Assembly (NCBI GenBank): GCA_036500965.1
Contig: DASYBC010000122.1
Span: forward strand, 1-39,826
Length of the DNA stretch: 39,826 bases
Origin: AP-15 sp036500965
GTDB lineage: Bacteria; Pseudomonadota; Alphaproteobacteria; ATCC43930; CGMCC-115725
Reading direction: 5' to 3'
The position numbers and the translations under genes are program-made. Positions within the stretch are counted from its first letter, which is position 1; each line of letters opens with the position of its first letter. The notes under the pieces are model-generated. The model did not search any database. It saw only the letters and a list, made by a program, of their open reading frames with translations, and was not told where the DNA came from. Shown piece by piece: positions 32,466-39,766 of this stretch.

Positions 32466-32489
32466 CGCTCGGCTGGGGGAAGCCGAGCG
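32466..32489 (+). promoter_or_regulatory. Perfect 9-bp hairpin just before the primase-helicase gene
   Basis: CGCTCGGCT (32466-32474) and AGCCGAGCG (32481-32489) are exact complements with a six-base loop. The hairpin ends six bases before the TAGGAG ribosome binding site (32495-32500) of the primase gene. It may be an attenuator or a protein-binding site. Confidence 0.5.
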
Positions 32490-32509
32490 AACCGTAGGAG
32501 TGTTTTACC

Positions 32510-35215
32510 GTGCCACCTCTAGATACGCTTTCTGCGTCGGAAAATCAACAACCCATTGTGTCGCAATATCAAGGTTCGTCGGCGCATAACCGGCGCACCG
32601 TCAACGCATTAGACCTATTCCTGTACGACCCGAGCGCCCCCGACTCACAGACCGCACAAGCCGCTTATCGGCGCTGGGTGCTGTGGCGCTGGCAGTTGCA
32701 CGACGGCAAGCCCACCAAGATGTGTTTCACCCCGACGACAGGCGGCCTAGCCAAGGCAAATAAACCGGCGACGTGGGGCACGATGACCGATGCGGTGAAC
32801 AATCTGCGGAATATCCTGCTTGGCGGGGTGGTTGGCCCCGGCGGCCGGCGCGGAGGCTTTGGTATCGAGTTCGGCATGAGCCTTGACGATGAGTTCGCCA
32901 TGGGCGGCGTCGATCTCGACAACTGCGTTGGACCCGACGGCACCATAGCGCCGTGGGCGGTCGAGATTATCGCGCGGTTCGGCAGCTATGCCGAAATCTC
33001 GCCGAGCGGGACTGGCGTCAAAATATTCTTTCGGTATCGGCTGGCAGACCGCCCAAAGCTCCTTGCGAAAATGGACGGTGCGGAGCACGGCAAGCAGTAC
33101 AAGCGAGCGGGCAAGGAAAGCGACTATCACGCGTCGGGGATTGAGCTGTATATCTCTAACAGATACTTCACTGTTACGTTTAACCCGCTGCCTAACCTCC
33201 CTGACGAACTACGGGTTGTCGATGCCGACACCATCCTATGGGTGATCTGCGAGGCCGGCCCGAGGTATCAGAACGGCGGTCAAACGGTAGATGGCGCGGC
33301 GGCAGGAAACGTGGTGAGCATCGCGGGCGCGCGGCCCGCACTCGCCGGGAACTTGCATAGCGCTCTCACCGCGAAGGCGCAGGCTGGCCGCCCCAACAAA
33401 GACGACGATGCTATCAAGGACCGGTCGCGGGTTGTCCAAGGCATAGCGCACGAGATGCGGCGCGAGGGCAAGACGTTCGAGGAGTTCTGCGCTCGGATAA
33501 AAGACGACCCGCGCCCGCGAATTGTGGACTGGTACAACGAAAAAGGCGTCAAGCTTAATAATCGCCAACTGCAGCGTGCTTGGGATAAGGCCGGGCTCGC
33601 ATCTACCACTACCGTAGTTGTCCCCGCCGTAGCTGCGGCGCGGCCGATCGTTCAGGTAGTCGGCGGCAACCTACCGAACACGATCAGCGTGGCCGAACAG
33701 CACTTGATTGCCGGCGACCCCATAATTTTTCAGCGGAACGGCATGGTCGGACATGTCGTGCTTGAAAACGCACTCACAACGAATAACGAGCAAATAAAAA
33801 CCATTCAGTTTATAGAAATAGGATACTACCATATGATGGAGCGATTTACACGGGCGGTTGATTTCAAGGTATACGATGCGAGGAGTAAGTCACTGCGGTC
33901 GATTGACTGCCCAAAAGACGTAGCGCGCGCTTACTTGGCACGCGTTGGAGAGTGGAAATTACCTGTGTTGGCCGGCACTATTACAGCGCCGACACTGCGG
34001 CCCGACGGTTCAATATTGGAACTCCCCGGATACGACAGCGCAACCGGCATCTTCTACGAACCTGGCGGCGTGATCTTCCCCACAGTGCCGCAAAATCCGA
34101 CATACGCCGATGCGCAGGCGTCGATCGGCGTGCTCAAGCAGCTGATCAGCGAGTTCCCCTATGTGCCAGATGGTGGCGGCCTGCCTGCCGATATCAGCTC
34201 AAGCCGCTCTGTTGCCATCTCGGGGATGCTGACAGCGCCCGTTAGACGTTCACTCGCCCAAGCTCCAATGCACGCGTTCAGCGCACCAACACCCGGCAGC
34301 GGCAAAACAAAGCATGCGCACATTGCAAGTATGATAGCGACAGGCCACAAATCCCCAATAATCACGCAGGGCAATAACCAAGAAGAGATGGAGAAGGCAC
34401 TCGGAGCGGCGTTAATTAGGGCTGCCCAGATTATAACTATTGACAATTGCACACATCCGCTGTCCGGAAATCTACTTTGTACGACACTATCCGAGCCCAC
34501 AGTAGAGGTTCGGGTGCTTGGGTTATCCAAGCTCATACAGGCGCCGACCAACGCGTCTTTTTTCGCTGCCGGGAATAACCTGAGCGTCGAGGGAGACGCG
34601 ACGCGGCGCGTGCTGCTGAGCCAGCTTGATGCTGGGGTCGAGCGCCCCGAGCTGCGCACATTCACCTCCGACGATCCCGTAGAAGTTATCCGACGGGACC
34701 GGGGGAAATACATCATCGCCGTGTTGACGGTCCTGCGCGCCTTTGTCGTGGCCGGATATCCGGTGCGCCCGCCTCCTCTCGGCGGATACGACGAATGGGA
34801 TCGGCTGGTGCGCGGCGCGCTGCTCTGGCTTGGCGAGCCCGACCCCTGCAACACAATGGAGGGGGTCCGCGACCAAGACCCCAAGGTGCAAAACCTGATC
34901 GCGGTAACCCAGCAATGGGAAAAAGCAATCGGCCTCGGCAAGAGCGTCGCGGCGAAAGAAGTCCGAGTCGCTGCGGTCGGGCAGGGGGCAATCGGCCTTG
35001 GCGGCGCCGGGCGTTCAGGCTCCATCAGCCCGCCTCATCAAGGGCTTAAGGACGCACTCCTCGTTGCCTGCGGCCAACACGGCATGATCGACGATCGGGG
35101 GATCGGAACCTGGCTCCGGCATAACAAAGATAAGGTCGTCAACGGATTGCGGATACACGCGGAGGCTGATCTGCACACAAAAACACAACGTTGGGTACTA
35201 ACAAGGCGCCCATAA
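32510..35215 (+). CDS. Primase-polymerase fused to a helicase-type ATPase
   Basis: 901 residues from a GTG with TAGGAG nine bases upstream. Residues about 30-250 resemble an archaeo-eukaryotic primase/polymerase of the NrS-1 or bifunctional primase-polymerase type. The acidic pair is Asp135-x-Asp137 (GGVDLDNCV), with EISPSGTGVKIFF (162-174) and GIELYISNRYFTVT (210-223). Residues about 490-520 (TLRPDGSILELPGYDSATG) match the linker common in phage and plasmid primase-helicases. An ATPase follows: Walker A SAPTPGSGKT (591-600), Walker B IITIDN (641-646), sensor FFAAGNN (684-690), arginine-finger candidates DATRR (696-700). Likely initiates replication of the element, in the role of P4 alpha. 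The gene is AT-richer than the chromosome. Confidence 0.85.
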   Translation: MPPLDTLSASENQQPIVSQYQGSSAHNRRTVNALDLFLYDPSAPDSQTAQAAYRRWVLWRWQLHDGKPTKMCFTPTTGGLAKANKPATWGTMTDAVNNLRNILLGGVVGPGGRRGGFGIEFGMSLDDEFAMGGVDLDNCVGPDGTIAPWAVEIIARFGSYAEISPSGTGVKIFFRYRLADRPKLLAKMDGAEHGKQYKRAGKESDYHASGIELYISNRYFTVTFNPLPNLPDELRVVDADTILWVICEAGPRYQNGGQTVDGAAAGNVVSIAGARPALAGNLHSALTAKAQAGRPNKDDDAIKDRSRVVQGIAHEMRREGKTFEEFCARIKDDPRPRIVDWYNEKGVKLNNRQLQRAWDKAGLASTTTVVVPAVAAARPIVQVVGGNLPNTISVAEQHLIAGDPIIFQRNGMVGHVVLENALTTNNEQIKTIQFIEIGYYHMMERFTRAVDFKVYDARSKSLRSIDCPKDVARAYLARVGEWKLPVLAGTITAPTLRPDGSILELPGYDSATGIFYEPGGVIFPTVPQNPTYADAQASIGVLKQLISEFPYVPDGGGLPADISSSRSVAISGMLTAPVRRSLAQAPMHAFSAPTPGSGKTKHAHIASMIATGHKSPIITQGNNQEEMEKALGAALIRAAQIITIDNCTHPLSGNLLCTTLSEPTVEVRVLGLSKLIQAPTNASFFAAGNNLSVEGDATRRVLLSQLDAGVERPELRTFTSDDPVEVIRRDRGKYIIAVLTVLRAFVVAGYPVRPPPLGGYDEWDRLVRGALLWLGEPDPCNTMEGVRDQDPKVQNLIAVTQQWEKAIGLGKSVAAKEVRVAAVGQGAIGLGGAGRSGSISPPHQGLKDALLVACGQHGMIDDRGIGTWLRHNKDKVVNGLRIHAEADLHTKTQRWVLTRRP

Positions 35216-35253
35216 GATGGAACAAATATATACGAGAACAGCGAAAAGTTTGG

Positions 35254-35568
35254 GGTTTGCGGGGTCAGATTTTCGCCTGACCCCGCAAACCAAAATATAC
35301 GAAATACCCAATTATATAAAGGGTTTACGAGATGTGCCGAGCGTGCCCAAAGAGCCTTTGCGGGGTCAAGAGACTTTCTCTACCTCCAACGCATGGGAAC
35401 TCTCAATATACATATTATACATGTGTATGGGTGAATGTAAAAATGAGAGTTTTATAGAGGTGGGGGAAAACAGGGGGGGTTTGATCCCGCCGACCCCGCA
35501 GCCCCGTCAATTCCCTTACATTTTCAATGGGTTACCGCTGCGGGGTCGGCCGATCTTGACCCCGCAAA
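35254..35568. repeat. Inverted-repeat array 1 (core TGCGGGGTC), origin- or RNA-structure candidate
   Basis: Six copies of TGCGGGGTC alternate in orientation: plus at 35258, 35359 and 35539; minus at 35279, 35492 and 35558. They pair uniquely. The 15-base arms 35254-35268 and 35277-35291 form a hairpin with an 8-base loop. The 15-base arms 35357-35371 and 35554-35568 form an outer stem enclosing the 14-base arms 35489-35502 and 35537-35550. Bases flanking the core differ between pairs but match within each pair. The block lies in AT-rich DNA between the primase stop and the next gene (35216-35716). A 162-codon frame covers it but has no ribosome binding site. Confidence 0.85.
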
Positions 35569-35701
35569 CTCAGGAGATTGCTGTAATTTCAATGGGTTGG
35601 GCTATTGTAGCCCTTCTCGCTGTGGTGGGTCATATGCGATTGCCCTCAACCTATGCACCGCGCCGACAGCCCGTACCATCATTATACCGCCAACAACCTA
35701 G

Positions 35702-35714
35702 CTAGGAGTTGCAC
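35702..35714 (+). promoter_or_regulatory. Shared translation leader, copy 1
   Basis: CTAGGAGTTGCAC, containing the AGGAG Shine-Dalgarno, ends two bases before the ATG at 35717. The same 13 bases stand at the same distance before the gene at 36646. The core ribosome binding site is ordinary; the identity of the flanks is not. Confidence 0.75.
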
Positions 35715-35716
35715 TC

Positions 35717-36271
35717 ATGCCTCAGTTCATCAGCACCGATCATGTAAAGATCAATGACCTAGCCGCGATGGAGCCGGCATACACCAGGATCGTTTCGGAG
35801 GCGGTCAAGGTCCACGACGGTAGTAAGCATCCGATCCGGGCGGTCGAGTTCATTGCCGCGCCTGATTTGAGCGCGGCGGGCATCCCGATCGCCATTAAGA
35901 GCCTCGCGATGACCGTGATCGGGCGAGGCGTACCGGATGAGCGGGGCGCGCTGGTACCACTAAGCCCAAGCGGAGCCGGCCGCGGGAACACGCGCAGCGC
36001 GGTTGATGCGGTCGGGCGGGAGCTGATGACCGCGAATTCGATATTCACCGTGGCCCAGGCGAAGGGAGAGGCGCAGAGGGTTATCAAACACCTGATGGAT
36101 ATCGGCTGCGTCACCGAGGAGCCGGTGAAAGTCCCGAAATATAAGCCGGACGGCAGCCTCAACGGATCGCTAGAGCGGAAGGGCCTCGTATGCCACCCGG
36201 AGCTAGCGCCTTGGGTACAACCAACGGATGATCGTGTCACTCCGGCGAGCCCGACGGAGGCCGCGGTATGA
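35717..36271 (+). CDS. Unknown protein between the two repeat arrays, possible winged helix
   Basis: A 184-residue soluble protein that I do not recognise. It begins MPQFISTDHVKINDLAAMEP and has a mixed N-terminal domain to about residue 80. Residues about 110-145 (NSIFTVAQAKGEAQRVIKHL, MDIGCVTEEPVKV) have the look of a winged helix-turn-helix, with a recognition helix followed by a strand pair. AGGAG in the leader supports the start. It lies between array 1 and array 2, which makes it a candidate binder of one of them; this is inference only. Its TGA overlaps the ATG of a frame that runs through array 2. Confidence 0.8.
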   Translation: MPQFISTDHVKINDLAAMEPAYTRIVSEAVKVHDGSKHPIRAVEFIAAPDLSAAGIPIAIKSLAMTVIGRGVPDERGALVPLSPSGAGRGNTRSAVDAVGRELMTANSIFTVAQAKGEAQRVIKHLMDIGCVTEEPVKVPKYKPDGSLNGSLERKGLVCHPELAPWVQPTDDRVTPASPTEAAV

Positions 36272-36284
36272 CCCGCCGAAATCT

Positions 36285-36587
36285 GCACCTCAATAGCACC
36301 TCAATAGCACCTCAATCCAAAATAATTGAGGTGCTGGCTGGGTATGCCGGGGGAATGAGGGCACCCCTCAAAGGGTGCACCTCAATTCACCCAGGGGGGT
36401 GTGGGGGGATTGAGGTGCTGGGATCAAGTGCCCCAAAAGTTCGAGGCTTTCTGCGCCTCACGCTGCACCTCAATTCGCACCTCAATTGCATCCGCGAGGG
36501 TGCAGCGGGCGGTACCTTGGGCCTCATTCCCGCCCGGCTGGGCCACTGCACCTCAATTGCACTTCACCGGGGCGGCGATTGAGGTGC
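36285..36587. repeat. Inverted-repeat array 2 (core GCACCTCAAT)
   Basis: Ten exact copies of GCACCTCAAT in 303 bases: plus at 36285, 36296, 36307, 36377, 36465, 36477 and 36548; minus at 36325, 36409 and 36578. The first three are tandem with an 11-base period. AGCACCTCAAT (36306-36316) and ATTGAGGTGCT (36325-36335) form a hairpin with an 8-base loop. TGCACCTCAAT (36547-36557) and ATTGAGGTGCA (36578-36588) form an 11-base stem. A further hairpin GCACCC/GGGTGC lies at 36361-36378. Degenerate copies occur at 36361, 36453 and 36559. No trace of the array 1 core. The block fills the gene-free stretch 36272-36630. Confidence 0.9.
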
Positions 36588-36630
36588 ACGCCCGCTTGGC
36601 CGCACCCCCCACCCCATACAATCTACTTAA

Positions 36631-36643
36631 CTAGGAGTTGCAC
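36631..36643 (+). promoter_or_regulatory. Shared translation leader, copy 2
   Basis: CTAGGAGTTGCAC, identical to 35702-35714, again two bases before an ATG (36646). It follows array 2 just as copy 1 follows array 1. Confidence 0.75.
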
Positions 36644-36645
36644 CG

Positions 36646-37365
36646 ATGAGCTTAATCCCAGCCGATACCGACACGCTGCTACGCCAAGCGCCGATGACCG
36701 CCGACGCTCCTCGCCACGATCGGCTGGCCCTGCGCGCCGCCGCCATAACGAAGATGGTCGCCGAGCGCGATATCCCGCCGGACATGCGGGAGAACGCCGC
36801 GCTGATCGCCGACGCGCAGGGCTGGCGCATGTACCCCCGCCTCGCGGCGGCGTGCGACCGCATCGCCTGTACGTGCGCCCATCGCGAACTCGACGAAGCG
36901 GCATGCAGGGAAGCCGAGGCGGCCTACGCTGACGAAATGCTGTCGGTTATTCTCGGCGGCGAGTGGCGGCTTGTTCCCCGGCGCCGCTGCCCACGGCTTG
37001 CCCAGCCAGTATCATTCTTCGCGCCGCGGGGTCCATCCAAGCTCTACGGCTTCTCCTCCTACGACCACGCCCTGTTCGAACACTATCGCACGTATCGTCG
37101 CCGCGGGACGCGCGGCCGCGCAACGTGGCGCGACACGGCCGTGCTCGGGATGCCTTACGACGGCGCGTGGTGCGGCGAGCCCGAAGCGGTTAGCAGCGTT
37201 GCGAGCTGGTTCCCGGTCGCGGGCGTTGGGCTCTGGACCCGGCGCGACCTATCGGCGTGGTGTCCCGGCCGCACTCGCCTCGTCATCGCCGCGCCCGGCC
37301 TGATCGGTCGCGACCCCACCGAATTCGGCTTTCAAGAGACCACCCCCACCAACCCCGAAGCCTGA
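36646..37365 (+). CDS. Unknown protein downstream of array 2
   Basis: A 239-residue protein without recognised domains. The N-terminal half is helical and Ala/Arg-rich (RLALRAAAITKMVAERDIPP), with two close Cys (RIACTCAH). The C-terminal half is rich in aromatic residues, Gly and Arg (FSSYDHALFEHYRTYRRRGT) and has LVIAAPGLIGRDPTEFGFQE near the end. No signal peptide or membrane segment. The start is set by the AGGAG leader at 36633-36637. Codon use is high-GC, like the flanking chromosome. Confidence 0.75.
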   Translation: MSLIPADTDTLLRQAPMTADAPRHDRLALRAAAITKMVAERDIPPDMRENAALIADAQGWRMYPRLAAACDRIACTCAHRELDEAACREAEAAYADEMLSVILGGEWRLVPRRRCPRLAQPVSFFAPRGPSKLYGFSSYDHALFEHYRTYRRRGTRGRATWRDTAVLGMPYDGAWCGEPEAVSSVASWFPVAGVGLWTRRDLSAWCPGRTRLVIAAPGLIGRDPTEFGFQETTPTNPEA

Positions 37366-37392
37366 GCTTCATAAACCGAGGAGTTAACCCCG

Positions 37393-37710
37393 ATGCGTTC
37401 CACCAAAACCAAAGCAACCCCGCCCCGCTCGCCCGCCGGCAGGCCGCCGGGCCGCAGCCCGGTCAGGCAGACCGCCCCCGACGATGCAGCCGTGCCAGCG
37501 CCCACCAGCCGCAGCCCGGCGCCCCCGGCGAGCGACCGGGGCCCGGCAAAAAAGCCGGCCAAGCTGATCCGCGCGCCCGAGCACGGCTCGGGCGCCAGCA
37601 GCGGCAGGGTCAACCGGCAATTCAACGCGCCGCGCATCGTCGCCAAGCCGGTAGCACCGCGCCGGCCGATCAGTCCCGCCGACCGCGCCGCCCGTAACGT
37701 CGTCAATTAG
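37393..37710 (+). CDS. Small basic Pro/Ala/Arg-rich protein
   Basis: 105 residues, almost without hydrophobic core. It has repeated PP, RSP and AP motifs (PPRSPAGRPPGRSPVRQTAP), Lys/Arg clusters and a C-terminal APRIVAKPVAPRRPISPADR. It is predicted to be disordered and strongly basic, so nucleic-acid binding or condensing is plausible but unproven. GAGGAG (37378-37383), nine bases before the ATG, supports translation. The low complexity makes homology searching difficult. Confidence 0.6.
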   Translation: MRSTKTKATPPRSPAGRPPGRSPVRQTAPDDAAVPAPTSRSPAPPASDRGPAKKPAKLIRAPEHGSGASSGRVNRQFNAPRIVAKPVAPRRPISPADRAARNVVN

Positions 37711-37720
37711 GAGAAGACCG

Positions 37721-38107
37721 ATGTTCGCCCTATCCCGAAACGCCTTAGTAAACCTGGCCGTGGTCGAGCGCATCGAGGAGGTGCGCTCGACCCGCGGCTG
37801 TTCGCTTATCTGCTACAGCGTCGCCGGCGGCGAGCTGGCGGTCTTGCCTGCCCCGTATCGCCTGCCTGATGGTTTCCTGGAGCTGCGCGACCCGCGCCAG
37901 GTCCGCCATCGGCGAGCGTCCGACGTTCTCGCGGTATGGATCAACCCGGATTTCATTGGCCGCCTCGTATCTGACGGCGACGGCACCTACCGCGCCTTCG
38001 ACCGCGCGGACCGCCTGATCGGGACGGTTCGTGCGCCGCTCGATCTACCAACCGTCGATCTGCGCGACGTAGACGTAGCCGCGCCCGTGGCCGCGGCAGC
38101 AGCCTGA
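37721..38107 (+). CDS. Unknown small protein
   Basis: A 128-residue protein beginning MFALSRNALVNLAVVERIEE. The strand-rich middle (CSLICYSVAGGELAVLPAPY, RLPDGFLELRD) and a repeat of DVDVAAPVAAAAA at the C-terminus suggest a compact beta domain with a flexible tail. TTAGGAGAAG (about 37708-37717) precedes the ATG by three bases. No domain recognised. It belongs to the same row of plus-strand genes with strong ribosome binding sites. Confidence 0.7.
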   Translation: MFALSRNALVNLAVVERIEEVRSTRGCSLICYSVAGGELAVLPAPYRLPDGFLELRDPRQVRHRRASDVLAVWINPDFIGRLVSDGDGTYRAFDRADRLIGTVRAPLDLPTVDLRDVDVAAPVAAAAA

Positions 38108-38136
38108 TTATCAGCCCAAACAGAGGAGTAAGACCG

Positions 38137-38754
38137 ATGACCATCACGCAGGACGATATCAACACTTATGGGCCGGAGCTGATCCGGGACATGCAGCGCT
38201 TTGCCCAGCCCGAAGTCGATCGGGTTGGCCAGCAAGTCAACCAGCTACAGAACGACTTACGCATGACCCAGATAGCACTAAATCGCCAGCGCAGCATGGC
38301 GATACTCGACCAAGATCAAGAGATCGGCGCGACTTGGCGTAGCACCAATGCTACTGAGGATTTCGTCACATGGACGAGGGAGATTGATTCACTCTCAAAT
38401 CAACCCAGAATTCAGCTGCTCAATGCCGCGTTCGACGTTGGCGCCGGTCATCAAGTAGGGAACTTCTTCAAGGCCTACGCGATGGCAAAACGCGTTCCGG
38501 CCGGCCAGCGCACCTCCGATACTCTGCCAGGCGAGCGCCAGGCGGGCAGTGTACGCCCCACCGCTCGCGGCGAAAGACGGGTCTTCACCCGCGATGAGGT
38601 GAGCCGTTTCTATCGTGACATTCGCCAGGGCGTCTTCCATGGGCGGGAGCCCGAGCGGCTTCGCCTTGAGCAAGAAATCGTCACCGCAGCGCGCGAGGGG
38701 CGCGTCGAAGTGGGCCACTTGAGGATGGCCGACGACGATCGACGGATCGGGTGA
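38137..38754 (+). CDS. Phage scaffold/capsid-assembly-like protein (tentative)
   Basis: 205 residues. A predicted coiled coil is at about 22-55 (DRVGQQVNQLQNDLRMTQIA, LNRQR). The C-terminal helical unit is RRVFTRDEVSRFYRDIRQGV, FHGREPERLRLEQEIVTAAR, EGRV. A C-terminal unit of this shape (Arg-Val-[FW]-[TS]-Arg ... Tyr-x-Asp ... Gly-x-Glu-x-x-[KR] ... Ile ... Ala-x-x-Glu-Gly-Arg) is what I remember from scaffold or head-assembly proteins of tailed phages; no search could be run. GAGGAGTAAG (about 38122-38131) precedes the ATG. If correct, virion genes may follow beyond the window. Confidence 0.65.
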   Translation: MTITQDDINTYGPELIRDMQRFAQPEVDRVGQQVNQLQNDLRMTQIALNRQRSMAILDQDQEIGATWRSTNATEDFVTWTREIDSLSNQPRIQLLNAAFDVGAGHQVGNFFKAYAMAKRVPAGQRTSDTLPGERQAGSVRPTARGERRVFTRDEVSRFYRDIRQGVFHGREPERLRLEQEIVTAAREGRVEVGHLRMADDDRRIG

Positions 38755-38806
38755 CGGGGCATGCCGATCGATAAGCAGAAACTCGGGTGACGGTCATGCC
38801 AATCGA
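38747..38806 (+). repeat. Near-tandem duplication of a gene-start region
   Basis: TCGGGTGACGGGGCATGCCG, then ATCGA (38747-38771), is repeated as TCGGGTGACGGTCATGCCAA, then TCGA (38783-38806), differing by one base in length and two substitutions. Each copy holds a stop codon (TGA), a GGGTGA that could serve as Shine-Dalgarno, and an ATG. Confidence 0.8.
38761..38790 (+). CDS. Nine-residue minicistron MPIDKQKLG
   Basis: ATG at 38761 reads MPIDKQKLG and stops at TGA 38788-38790. The product repeats the start of the next protein, MPIDDQTRAKL, and lies in a different frame from it. GGGTGA at 38749-38754 is seven bases upstream of its ATG, the same signal as for the real gene. It could be a translated leader peptide or simply a remnant of a duplicated gene start. 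Confidence 0.35.
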   Translation: MPIDKQKLG

Positions 38807-39263
38807 CGATCAGACCCGCGCCAAGTTGGCCCAAGCCCTCGGTATGCTGGGGGCTGAGCGCGCCGAAGACCGCGCGGCGGCCGCCGGTGCCATCGCTGGC
38901 TTCATCAAGCGGTCGGGGCTCGATTGGGCCGAGCTGCTGTCGCGCGAGCGGGACGGCCCGACTGATCCGGCATCGCACCCCGATACCGAGTGGGCGCCGT
39001 CCGAGCCTATCGACGGCAGCCCCGGATCGTGGCGGTGGTATCGGGGATATATTATGGCCGTGCGCCGCTGCCGGGAGGACGCTACACGCCCTGGTTGGGG
39101 GCAACGTTTCGGCCGCTGGTACTCCACGATTGAAGGGGCCATTTTGGTTGATCGACATGCGCGCACCTTTTTCCCCAGCGAGGACGAAGCCCGCGCCGCC
39201 GCCGAAGCCTTCGAGGAATGCCCCGAGGGGTGGCCCTCCGGGGTCGAAGCGGCAGTAATCTGA
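38796..39263 (+). CDS. Unknown protein after the minicistron
   Basis: 155 residues from the ATG at 38796 (a GTG three codons earlier is possible). It has a helical N-terminus (MPIDDQTRAKLAQALGMLGA, ERAEDRAAAAGAIAGFIKRS). A Trp-rich middle follows (GSWRWYRGYIMAVRRCREDA, then GWGQRFGRWYSTIEG). A segment FFPSEDEARAAAEAFEECPE comes near the end. No family recognised. GGGTGA (38785-38790) five bases upstream serves as ribosome binding site. Confidence 0.7.
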   Translation: MPIDDQTRAKLAQALGMLGAERAEDRAAAAGAIAGFIKRSGLDWAELLSRERDGPTDPASHPDTEWAPSEPIDGSPGSWRWYRGYIMAVRRCREDATRPGWGQRFGRWYSTIEGAILVDRHARTFFPSEDEARAAAEAFEECPEGWPSGVEAAVI

Positions 39264-39276
39264 TGGAGCACAATCG

Positions 39277-39753
39277 ATGAGCGAGACTGTCATGGGTAAA
39301 CCCTTCGCCGAAGCCTTCGCCGAAGCCCTCGGGGAGCCACTTCCTGCTGACTGGCGGGACGATCTGGCGGTTCAATCGCGTCGGGACCGCCTCGCTGCCC
39401 TGGCCTATAGCGCCGCCGACGGCGCGGTTGATCTCTTGTTGCGCAGTCTCGACAACTGCCTGCATCAGGCCGGTCGGGTTTCGCCTGGCGATCCGGCCGT
39501 GCGGTCATTTATGGCTCGCGTGGTTGATCTCGATAAGGGCTGCCGGATATTTGTTCGGGAGGGCGGCGTCGGCGCTGCCGAGGTCGTCGCCGATGCCGCA
39601 GTGTTTGAGTGCGGGCAGGCTGTCGCTGACTTTGTCATGCACGCGCTCGACCAATACCGCGAGGCGCACCGTCGAGCCGTCAACGAGCTGGAGACTTCCA
39701 AGAACCGCGTTTTCGGACCGGTGAGAGGCGAGGATTGGGCGGGCGGTCAGTGA
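39277..39753 (+). CDS. Unknown helical protein
   Basis: 158 residues with a short repeat near the start (KPFAEAFAEALGEPLPADWR), then long helices (RLAALAYSAADGAVDLLLRS and VFECGQAVADFVMHALDQYR). No domain, signal peptide or membrane segment recognised. A GGAG within ATGGAGCAC (39264-39271) may be the ribosome binding site; an in-frame ATG at 39292 (MGKPF) is an alternative start. It follows the previous gene by 13 bases. Confidence 0.7.
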   Translation: MSETVMGKPFAEAFAEALGEPLPADWRDDLAVQSRRDRLAALAYSAADGAVDLLLRSLDNCLHQAGRVSPGDPAVRSFMARVVDLDKGCRIFVREGGVGAAEVVADAAVFECGQAVADFVMHALDQYREAHRRAVNELETSKNRVFGPVRGEDWAGGQ

Positions 39754-39766
39754 TCGTCCGATTGAG

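Noticed and set aside
35217..35705. 162-codon frame starting one base after the primase stop
   Set aside because: It has no ribosome binding site, is made largely of the array 1 repeats and has no recognisable protein pattern. Most repeat copies fall in two consistent frames, so a real protein is not excluded, but the paired-repeat structure explains the sequence better.
36268..36582. 104-codon frame overlapping the previous gene as ATGA and running through array 2
   Set aside because: The product is mostly a translation of the repeat word in changing frames (HLN, TSI, IEV). The ATGA coupling is attractive, but there is no independent coding evidence.
36285..36587. CRISPR array
   Set aside because: Repeats are only 10 bases, in both orientations and irregularly spaced, and no cas genes are nearby.
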